In this document: one piece after another, positions 1 through 5,738 of the stretch
Numbering within the stretch: the first letter of the stretch is position 1
Layout of the letters: every line of letters begins with the position of its first letter
Origin: an uncultured bacterium
GTDB taxonomy: Bacteria > Desulfobacterota > Desulfobulbia > Desulfobulbales > Desulfobulbaceae
Length of the DNA: 15,872 nt
Direction of reading: 5' to 3'
NCBI GenBank assembly: GCA_903896915.1
Contig: CAITZN010000616.1
Location: 1-15,872 of the forward strand
Program-made: the position numbers and the translations under genes
The notes under the pieces: generated by a model
The model's input: only the letters and a program-made list of their open reading frames with translations
The model's database searches: none
What the model was told of the DNA's origin: nothing

Positions 1-1
1 C

Positions 2-82
2 AGCAAAGCGCTCGATCTCAAGGTAGGGGATTCTGTTTGGGCGCTGTTCAACTGTTTTGCTGTTGTCCTCCATGCCGATTAA
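2..82 (+). CDS. C-terminal end of a TOBE/Mop-type molybdate-binding protein (partial)
   Basis: Reading from base 2 gives 26 codons ending in TAA at 80-82. The peptide includes LKVGDSVWALFNCFAVVL, the usual ending of a TOBE/Mop molybdate-binding domain (pattern LKxGDxVxALxxxxxVxL). The start lies outside the window, so full length is unknown. The gene converges on modC with a 45-base gap, so it sits beside the molybdate transporter but on the opposite strand. From knowledge of the family it could be a ModE-like regulator, a LysR-type protein with a TOBE tail, or a small molbindin that stores molybdate. The 26 residues cannot separate these. Confidence 0.7.
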   Translation, partial: SKALDLKVGDSVWALFNCFAVVLHAD

Positions 83-127
83 TCACCGCTAGCCATTTTG
101 TCTGCTTTTGCAGGTTCTTTGTTTCTA

Positions 128-1189
128 TCACATTAACCGTCGAAAGGCGGATGCCTTGATCATCGCCACCACCTCTTTTCCCTCTGCCAATTCCAGTTCG
201 CGCATCGATTCCGGCACAATCTGAGCAATCAAAGGTTGCGAGCCGCATTGCAATTCGACCCGGACTCTATTGCCCACCGCGAAGATTTTACGTACCTCGC
301 ACGACAGTAGATTTCTGGCGCTGGTTGCCTCGGGATGGCGTTTAAAGAGAACTATTTCACGAGCATCCAATTCAAAGATATTTTCTTCGTTTTCACCTTG
401 ATCGGTAAGGACAAGACGGGCGTCCCCCCATTGATAGGCCCAGAGGTCGCCCTGGGCTTGCGGCCGTCCCAGTCGCAACAGATTGGCATAGCTCTGCCCC
501 GGAGCGGCCCACATAGACTGGGCCAGTTCTTCAGTTGCCACTTGTCGCATCACCTGACCGTTTTCTACAACCAGAACCTGTTCGGTCATTAGCCTCATCT
601 CCAGAAGGGAGTGGCTTATAAAGAGCAGGGGGATCGAAAAATTTGCGAACACCGTGTTCAGATACGGCATAATCTGGAACTTCAACTCCTCGTCCAGGCC
701 GGTCAGCGGCTCATCCATGAGAATCAGGCGAGGGCAGGTGAGCACCGTCCGTGCCAGGGCAACCCGTTGACGTTCGCCGCCGGATAGCAGGTTGACGCCG
801 CGATCAAGGAGATGGCTGAGATTAAGCACCTCGATAATCGCCTCCGGCTGAAGATGACGATCCTGCTCGGGGGTCCGCCGCCAACCGTAGAGGAGATTGC
901 GGTGCACGTTCATGTTAGGGAAGAGATGAGAATGTTGGAAAACAACGCCGATCCTCCGTTTTTCAGACGGCAGATTGATTTTGGCCGTGCTGTCAAACAG
1001 GGTGACATTTCCCAATCTGATCCGGCCGCTGTCTGGTTTTTGCAGGCCAGCGAGCAGATGCATCAGCGTCGACTTGCCGCTTCCGGAAGCACCAAAGATA
1101 CCCGTCCTTTGGCTATTCAGGCTGAATTCAGCGTCAAATTGGAATTCGCCAAGTTTTTTGTGAACCGCGACTTCGAGCTGCATGATCAT
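128..1189 (-). CDS. modC: Molybdate ABC transporter ATP-binding protein ModC
   Basis: This cytoplasmic ATPase of 353 residues drives molybdate import. Visible ABC motifs are Walker A GASGSGKST (33-41), Q-loop Gln85, signature LSGGERQ (135-141), Walker B LILMDEP (155-161) and the H-loop His in FISHS (His193). The C-terminal part from about residue 285 is the TOBE regulatory domain typical of ModC rather than of generic ABC ATPases, and the length fits the family. The ATG at 1187-1189 overlaps the modB stop as ATGA, which points to translational coupling; a second ATG two codons later (1181-1183) is the only close alternative. It is the last gene of modABC, and no clear terminator is seen in the short gap before the convergent TOBE gene. 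Confidence 0.95.
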   Translation of the reverse strand: MIMQLEVAVHKKLGEFQFDAEFSLNSQRTGIFGASGSGKSTLMHLLAGLQKPDSGRIRLGNVTLFDSTAKINLPSEKRRIGVVFQHSHLFPNMNVHRNLLYGWRRTPEQDRHLQPEAIIEVLNLSHLLDRGVNLLSGGERQRVALARTVLTCPRLILMDEPLTGLDEELKFQIMPYLNTVFANFSIPLLFISHSLLEMRLMTEQVLVVENGQVMRQVATEELAQSMWAAPGQSYANLLRLGRPQAQGDLWAYQWGDARLVLTDQGENEENIFELDAREIVLFKRHPEATSARNLLSCEVRKIFAVGNRVRVELQCGSQPLIAQIVPESMRELELAEGKEVVAMIKASAFRRLM

Positions 1190-1866
1190 CTCTTGTTAAG
1201 GCTTTTGGTGGCGGCCCCGCTGACCAGCAGCACGATAAAGGAGAGCAGGATGGAGACCAGGCAAAGCGACAGCGCCATCTGGTCCCCTCCCGGCGAACTG
1301 GTATATTCATAAATCGCCAAGGGGATAGTTTGGGTCACGCCGGGAATATTACCCGCCAGGATAATAGTGGCGCCGAATTCTCCCAGGCTGCGGGCAAACA
1401 TCAGGGTCATGCCGGCAAAAACAGCGCGGCCGGAAAGGGGCAGGGTAATGGTGAAAAACGCATCCCAGGGTCCGGCTCCAAGAGTTCGTGCGGCCGTGCG
1501 ATAGGAAGGATCAACCGCTTCCATGCCTAGGCGAACAGAGCGGACCAACAGGGGGAAACCTACCACGGCAGAGGCAATAATCGCCCCGGTCAGGGTGAAT
1601 ATTATTTGTATATCAAAGCGGGCCAGAAAGACTCCGATCCAGCCGTGGCGCCCAAAAAGGACAAGCAGCAGATAGCCGACCACCACCGGTGGCAGGACCA
1701 GGGGCAGATTGACGATGCCCTCCAGCAGTGCTTTGCCGGGAATGCGGGTGTAGGCCAGCAGATAGGCAACACCGATGCCGAGAGGGGTTGCCAACAGGGT
1801 TGCGGTGCAGGCCACCTTGAAAGAAAGGAGAATGGCTTGGAAATCTGAAGGCTGGAGGAAAGGCAT
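1186..1866 (-). CDS. modB: Molybdate ABC transporter permease ModB
   Basis: A 226-residue inner-membrane permease with about five or six hydrophobic helices. The ABC-permease EAA loop lies around residues 116-145 (EAVDPSYRTAARTLGA, then a TLPL motif), where the permease contacts ModC. The LGEFGAT segment (161-167) is characteristic of ModB and related molybdate/sulfate permeases. It sits 36 bases downstream of modA and overlaps modC by four bases. The chosen ATG (1864-1866) has no obvious Shine-Dalgarno sequence, so translation may depend on coupling to modA. No other start gives a better ribosome binding site while keeping the first membrane helix. Confidence 0.94.
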   Translation of the reverse strand: MPFLQPSDFQAILLSFKVACTATLLATPLGIGVAYLLAYTRIPGKALLEGIVNLPLVLPPVVVGYLLLVLFGRHGWIGVFLARFDIQIIFTLTGAIIASAVVGFPLLVRSVRLGMEAVDPSYRTAARTLGAGPWDAFFTITLPLSGRAVFAGMTLMFARSLGEFGATIILAGNIPGVTQTIPLAIYEYTSSPGGDQMALSLCLVSILLSFIVLLVSGAATKSLNKR

Positions 1867-1902
1867 AGTTATTTAGTGTTATGTTATTGAGTGGTGCACG
1901 CT

Positions 1903-2664
1903 TTATGGCGTTGCAGTGAAGCCGAATTTTAAGAATACCTTCATGCCTTCCGGCCCAGTGAGAAACTCGTAGAAGGCCCTGGCCTCCGGTTTTTTTGCGC
2001 CATCGACAGTTAAGGCAATCGGATAGGTAACGCGGTCATACAAATCCTGAGGGACCGCAAAGAGAATAACCGCCTCAGTAGCCAGCAGGGCATCGGTCTT
2101 GTAGACAAAAGCACCTTCGGTCTCGCCGCGATCGGCATAGATTAACGCCTGACGGACATCCTTGGCCATAACCAGTTGCTTCCCTTCTTCGAGTTGTCTG
2201 TAAACCCCAGCCTTTTCCATGGCCTGAACGGCATATTCACCAGCCGGCACACTCTTGGGGCTGCCGATAGCAATCTGTTTGAGTTTGACGATATCAGCCA
2301 GGGAGGCAACCAGTTGATTTTTTTTACCGACAAAGACCAGGGTATTACAGGTAAGGACCCTTTCGGTCGTCGGTTCAATCCGTTGTTCATCGCGCAGGAA
2401 GGTCATCCATTTTTGGTTGGCGGAGATGAATATGTCCGCAGGTGCTCCTTCGTTGATTTGTTTTGCCATTGCCCCGGATGGACCATAGTTTGCTATGATT
2501 CGGGGATGCTGACCCGAGGCATTAAATTGGTTGATCAACTCCTTCATGGCATCGGTCATACTTGCCGGTCCGGAGAGTCTGATTTCCTCTGCGGCCTGAA
2601 GGGTGGCAACAGCCAGCATCATGCTGACGAGGAGCAATGAAAAGAGGAGGCTGATTTTTTTCAT
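1903..2664 (-). CDS. modA: Molybdate-binding periplasmic protein ModA
   Basis: A 253-residue secreted solute-binding protein that captures molybdate (or tungstate) and delivers it to ModBC. The N-terminus is a clear signal peptide: MKK, a hydrophobic stretch 5-20, and a probable cleavage after LQA at about residue 24. Family hallmarks follow: the oxyanion-contacting ASMTDAM (35-41), GPSGAMAKQI (61-70), and GAPADIFISA (73-82). Length is typical for ModA. The start has a GGAG Shine-Dalgarno sequence at 2674-2677, nine bases upstream. It is the first gene of the modABC operon. I could not find a convincing ModE operator in front of it. Confidence 0.95.
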   Translation of the reverse strand: MKKISLLFSLLLVSMMLAVATLQAAEEIRLSGPASMTDAMKELINQFNASGQHPRIIANYGPSGAMAKQINEGAPADIFISANQKWMTFLRDEQRIEPTTERVLTCNTLVFVGKKNQLVASLADIVKLKQIAIGSPKSVPAGEYAVQAMEKAGVYRQLEEGKQLVMAKDVRQALIYADRGETEGAFVYKTDALLATEAVILFAVPQDLYDRVTYPIALTVDGAKKPEARAFYEFLTGPEGMKVFLKFGFTATP

Positions 2665-2915
2665 GGTATGTTTCTCCGGGTGTGGTGAATAAACGAATCA
2701 TACTCGTAGTAATCGTATCGTTATTCCAGTACGTGACGAAATGATGGTAGTCAAAGTAACCTGCTATTGTTTAGCACAAGTCATGCCGACAATAAACAGC
2801 GACATCCGGTTAACTGTGAATGTTATTTTATGTAGCTGATTCAATTAATTTTTATATTAATCTTAATCCGCTAAAAACGTGCAAAGTGTTTTTGGTTTTG
2901 ATACCTGCAAGTAAC

Positions 2916-2951
2916 AGGACAAAGATGGGGTGAATCTTTTTGTCCTTTTTT
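2916..2951 (+). terminator. Intrinsic terminator with no gene upstream (possible attenuator or sRNA end)
   Basis: AGGACAAAGAT (2916-2926) pairs with ATCTTTTTGTCCT (2934-2946), leaving a two-base bulge and a GGGGTGA loop, and is followed at once by a run of six T (2946-2951). On the minus strand there is no T run after the stem, so it works only rightward. The neighbouring + strand gene nfnA starts 360 bases downstream, and no + strand gene ends upstream. It would therefore stop either a small RNA or a leader transcript for nfnAB. Confidence 0.5.
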
Positions 2952-2962
2952 GCGGCGCATCA

Positions 2963-2992
2963 ACATAAATGAAAACAAAAGCACATAAATGA
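2963..2992. repeat. Pair of 10-base direct repeats (ACATAAATGA)
   Basis: ACATAAATGA occurs at 2963-2972 and again at 2983-2992, exactly 20 bases apart, about two helical turns. Such spacing would suit two subunits of a DNA-binding protein on one face of the helix. The sequence is AT-rich, so chance is possible. No regulator is known from the sequence alone. Confidence 0.35.
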
Positions 2993-3018
2993 AGAGGAGC
3001 TGTTGTGATCCATTAAAA

Positions 3019-3102
3019 CACCCAGAGGCGGTCAGAGTTCAGTAGGGTGAAAGTCGGTAGACTTGCCTCGAACACAGTATCTCAACGGTTTGACTCTAGG
3101 TG
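3019..3102 (+). ncRNA. Candidate structured leader RNA ahead of nfnA
   Basis: Several helices can form within 84 bases. AAGTC (3051-3055) and GACTT (3060-3064) close a GGTA loop. That hairpin abuts GCCTC (3065-3069), which pairs with GAGGC (3025-3029). The alternative outer pairing CACC-C-AGAG (3019-3027) with CTCT-A-GGTG (3094-3102) shares GAG with the GAGGC helix, so the two compete, as in a switch. The string GGGTGAAAGTC (3045-3055) resembles, from memory, a loop seen in group II introns, so a decayed intron end is another reading. It matches no riboswitch class I know. Confidence 0.25.
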
Positions 3103-3154
3103 CTACCATCAATTTTTCTTCTAAATTTTGCTTTCCGAAGCCCTATGTTATAAG

Positions 3155-3190
3155 GGTTTTGCGACGAACCGCACATTACGTCACAAAATC
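3155..3190 (+). other. Long hairpin in the nfnA leader region
   Basis: GGTTTTGCGACG (3155-3166) pairs with CGTCACAAAATC (3179-3190) over eleven of twelve positions: one G-U pair and one C-A mismatch, with a 12-base loop. No T run follows, so it is not an intrinsic terminator. The 3' arm could instead pair with TGATTTT at 3229-3235, a mutually exclusive fold. It lies 120 bases before the nfnA start. Confidence 0.35.
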
Positions 3191-3310
3191 AGCAAGTTGG
3201 CCAATGACACCTTTGCTGACCAACGTGTTGATTTTACGCGTCATTCAAGGTACTTTGCAGCTCTCTTTTTATGATAGGAAGCTTAAGAAATAATTTATAC
3301 AGGAGCAACC

Positions 3311-4168
3311 ATGTTCAAGATCGTACGACAGGAAGAACTGGTAACGTCTTCAGTGATTCTCCACGAGATTGAGGCCCCGAGAATTGCGCGTAAGGCTAAG
3401 CCTGGTCAGTTTATTATGTTGAAGGCCACCGAAACAGGAGAGCGCATCCCCCTCACCATGGCGGATACAGACCCTGAGGCAGGCACAGTGACGGTGATTT
3501 TTATGGTGGTGGGTAAATCCACCGCCATTTTTGCCGGATTGAAGGTTGGTGATGCCTATTCGGACCTCATCGGTCCTCTCGGACGTCCTACCGATATTGA
3601 AAAGGTGGGTCACGTTGTCTGCGTAGGCGGTGGTACTGGCATCGCAGTGCTGCACCCCATTGCCCGCGCCATGAAAAAGGCGGGCAACCGGGTCACTACC
3701 ATTCTTGGGGCACGTAATGTCGATTTCCTTATTTTGAAGGATAAAATGAGTGCTATCTCCGATACCTTCATTGCCATGAGTGATGATGGATCGACAGGGA
3801 GAAAGGGCTTTGTCACCGATGCCTTGAAAGAGATTCTCGCTACCGATAAACCGGATCTTGTCGTGGCTATTGGTCCTGTGCCGATGATGAAGGCTGTCAG
3901 CGAGGTGACCCGACCTGATGGCATTCATACCCTGGTGAGTCTGAACCCCGTTATGGTAGACGGGACGGGTATGTGCGGCGGGTGCCGGGTGACGGTGGGC
4001 GACCAAACCAAATTTGCCTGTGTGGATGGCCCTGAGTTTGATGGCCACTTGGTGGATTTTGATGGCCTGTCCAAGCGCTTGAACGCATATAAAAAAGTAG
4101 AAGTCACAGCCATGGACGACCATCGCTGCCGTATGGAAGCCCAGGCAAATAGCCTGGCAAAGGCTTAA
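3311..4168 (+). CDS. nfnA: NfnA, small subunit of NADH-dependent ferredoxin:NADP+ oxidoreductase
   Basis: A 285-residue flavoprotein of the ferredoxin-NADP reductase family. With NfnB it couples NADH and reduced ferredoxin to NADP+ reduction, and it can bifurcate electrons in reverse, in the cytoplasm. Visible features are the FAD-binding RIPLT (45-49), the pyridine-nucleotide GGGTG (106-110), and a C-terminal [2Fe-2S] motif with Cys222, Cys225 (MCGGC) and Cys237 (FACVDGPEFDGH). Known Nfn structures use three Cys plus one Asp; Asp217 is the likely fourth ligand. The ATG follows AGGAG (3301-3305) at five bases. nfnB starts 19 bases after the stop. Older annotations call this SudB (sulfide dehydrogenase beta) or PyrK-like; the neighbour favours Nfn. 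Confidence 0.92.
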   Translation: MFKIVRQEELVTSSVILHEIEAPRIARKAKPGQFIMLKATETGERIPLTMADTDPEAGTVTVIFMVVGKSTAIFAGLKVGDAYSDLIGPLGRPTDIEKVGHVVCVGGGTGIAVLHPIARAMKKAGNRVTTILGARNVDFLILKDKMSAISDTFIAMSDDGSTGRKGFVTDALKEILATDKPDLVVAIGPVPMMKAVSEVTRPDGIHTLVSLNPVMVDGTGMCGGCRVTVGDQTKFACVDGPEFDGHLVDFDGLSKRLNAYKKVEVTAMDDHRCRMEAQANSLAKA

Positions 4169-4187
4169 GGGAGTCAGAGGAAACGAT

Positions 4188-5591
4188 ATGCAGGAAACAA
4201 AAAAGACACCCCTGGACCGGCATCCTATGCCGGAGCAGCCGGCGGAAGTGCGCCGCCATAATTTTCTCGAAGTGCCCATCGGCTACACGGATGAATTGGC
4301 CAGGGCTGAGGCAACCCGTTGCATCCAGTGCAAAATTCCTAAATGCGTGGAAGGCTGCCCGGTGGCTGTTCCTATCCCACGATTTATTCGAGCGATCGCT
4401 GATGGTCGTTTTGCCGAAGGCATCCGCATCATCTGGGAGAATAATGCCCTGCCTGCAGTTTGCGGCCGGGTATGTCCCCAGGAGATCCAGTGCGAAGGGC
4501 AGTGTATTCTCGGCAAGAAGGGTAAACCTGTAGCCATAGGCAACCTGGAACGTTTTCTTGCAGATTGGGAAAGGTCTCATGGCGATGGTTCGTTGCCGGA
4601 GAAATTAGCACCCACAGGAAAACGCGTGGCTGTGGTGGGCAGTGGGCCTTCCGGGCTGACTGTGGCCGGAGATCTGGTGCTCAAGGGGCACAGCGTCACC
4701 ATTTTTGAAGCCTTTCACAAACCGGGCGGCGTGCTGATCTACGGTATCCCCGAATTTCGCCTGCCCAAGGCCATTGTGGAGTCGGAGGTGAATACCCTGG
4801 AGAAACTCGGAGTAGAAATCGCCTGCAACACCGTAGTAGGGCGGGCCGTTGATGTGAGCGAGTTGCTTGCCGAAGGTTTTGATGCGGTTTTTGTGGGGGT
4901 TGGCGCGGGGCTCCCCCGGTTCATGAATATACCGGGAGAAAACCTTATTGGCGTCTATTCCGCCAATGAATACCTGACTCGAACCAATCTCATGAAGGCT
5001 TATGATCCTGCCTACGATACCCCCATGGTGCCGGGGCGGAATGTGGTAGTGATAGGTGGCGGTAACGTGGCCATGGACTCTGCTCGGACAGCCCTGCGCA
5101 TGGGGGCGGAATCTGTAAAAATCGTATATCGAAGATCCCGGGAAGAAATGCCTGCCCGTGCGGAAGAATCCCACCATGCGGAGCAGGAGGGCGTAGAATT
5201 CCTGCTGCTGGCCAATCCACTGCGTTATGACGGCAACGAGGAAGGCCGCCTGACCTCTGTGACCTGTGAGCGAATGACCCTTGGAGAACCGGATGCTTCC
5301 GGTCGCCGCAGGCCAGTGCCCTTGAAGGACGCGGATTTCACCATGGACTGTGATCTTGCCATCATAGCGGTGGGTTCCGGTGCAAATCCCTTGCTTACCA
5401 GTTCTGAGCCGGGAATCCGGCTTAACCGTTGGGGCAATATTGAGGCCAATCCTGAAAACGGTAAAACGACCATGCGGGGTGTCTGGGCTGGTGGTGATAT
5501 CGTCACGGGGGCCGCGACGGTGATTCTGGCCATGGGGGCAGGAAGGAAGGCTGCGGACAGCATCCACGATTATCTGCTGCGGGGCTGGTAG
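4188..5591 (+). CDS. nfnB: NfnB, large subunit of NADH-dependent ferredoxin:NADP+ oxidoreductase
   Basis: A 467-residue GltD-like iron-sulfur flavoprotein, the bifurcating half of Nfn. The N-terminal domain has two four-Cys sets: CIQCKIPKCVEGC (Cys45, 48, 53, 57) and CGRVCPQEIQCEGQC (Cys92, 96, 102, 106), which should hold two [4Fe-4S] clusters. The FAD Rossmann motif is GSGPSG (151-156), the NADP(H) motif is GGGNVAMDSA (290-299), and the second FAD segment is WAGGDIVTGA (433-442). It could be mistaken for glutamate synthase small chain, but there is no large chain nearby and it follows nfnA directly. A purine-rich AGAGGAAA lies before the ATG. A strong terminator begins six bases after the stop, so the operon is just nfnAB. 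Confidence 0.94.
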   Translation: MQETKKTPLDRHPMPEQPAEVRRHNFLEVPIGYTDELARAEATRCIQCKIPKCVEGCPVAVPIPRFIRAIADGRFAEGIRIIWENNALPAVCGRVCPQEIQCEGQCILGKKGKPVAIGNLERFLADWERSHGDGSLPEKLAPTGKRVAVVGSGPSGLTVAGDLVLKGHSVTIFEAFHKPGGVLIYGIPEFRLPKAIVESEVNTLEKLGVEIACNTVVGRAVDVSELLAEGFDAVFVGVGAGLPRFMNIPGENLIGVYSANEYLTRTNLMKAYDPAYDTPMVPGRNVVVIGGGNVAMDSARTALRMGAESVKIVYRRSREEMPARAEESHHAEQEGVEFLLLANPLRYDGNEEGRLTSVTCERMTLGEPDASGRRRPVPLKDADFTMDCDLAIIAVGSGANPLLTSSEPGIRLNRWGNIEANPENGKTTMRGVWAGGDIVTGAATVILAMGAGRKAADSIHDYLLRGW

Positions 5592-5596
5592 GTTTG

Positions 5597-5639
5597 AAAA
5601 GAGGGGGGCTGCAAGGGCTTTCCCTAGCCCCCCTCTTTT
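5597..5639. terminator. Bidirectional intrinsic terminator after nfnB
   Basis: AAAAGAGGGGGGCT (5597-5610) pairs perfectly over 14 bases with 5626-5639, with a further AGGG/CCCT helix inside (5614-5617 with 5622-5625). The A run on one side and T run on the other let it act in both directions. It can end nfnAB and also transcripts arriving from the convergent dehydrogenase gene at 5739. Confidence 0.9.
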
Positions 5640-5659
5640 CTAGCGTTTCTTTGGAGACA

Positions 5660-5700
5660 AGGTTGTCCCGGATTTGGTTGCTTACCATCCGGGACAACCT
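5660..5700. repeat. Perfect 14-base inverted repeat between convergent genes
   Basis: AGGTTGTCCCGGAT (5660-5673) is exactly repeated in inverse at 5687-5700, around a 13-base loop in which GGT can pair with ACC. No T run follows on either strand, so it is not a standard intrinsic terminator. It lies 20 bases from the real terminator and 38 bases from the end of the dehydrogenase gene. It may be a dispersed palindromic repeat or a second transcript-end stabiliser. Confidence 0.8.
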
Positions 5701-5738
5701 CTGTGAATAGGGGAACACCTAAGAGAAAAGAAGATTTT

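Larger units (their letters stand above)
2665..3310. promoter_or_regulatory. Divergent intergenic region between modABC and nfnAB
   Basis: These 646 bases separate two divergent operons and hold no convincing protein gene. Stop codons break the longer frames, and the 76-codon frame at 3063-3293 has no Shine-Dalgarno sequence and no recognisable motif. The stretch 2840-2870 is very AT-rich, with two ATTAAT boxes (2844-2849 and 2856-2861), and could carry a promoter, but no clean -35/-10 pair was found. From 2916 on, foldable elements point toward nfnA and are listed separately. Both operon promoters should lie in this region. Confidence 0.5.

Noticed and set aside
2701-2740. Possible ModE operator before modA (CGTTAT box near 2718)
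   Set aside because: Only one half-site is seen; no matching ATAACG partner lies at the expected distance.
3041-3102. Cobalamin or molybdenum-cofactor riboswitch
   Set aside because: Only GGTGAAA-like similarity; the B12-box and the other conserved parts of either class are missing.
3189-3224. H-type pseudoknot from TCAGCAA/TTGCTGA and GTTGG/CCAAC
   Set aside because: Both crossing loops would be zero bases long, which cannot span a seven-pair stem. They can only be alternative hairpins.
3063-3293. Open frame of 76 codons upstream of nfnA
   Set aside because: No Shine-Dalgarno sequence, no recognisable motif, and it overlaps the strongly foldable leader segments. Composition looks non-coding.
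4141-4157. CCAGGC-AAATA-GCCTGG hairpin near the end of nfnA
   Set aside because: Short, within coding sequence, no T run, and the codons read normally through it. Probably chance.
3350-4279. Long open frames on the minus strand opposite nfnA and nfnB
   Set aside because: They lie antisense to genes with complete cofactor motifs and encode no known domain; they are frame shadows.
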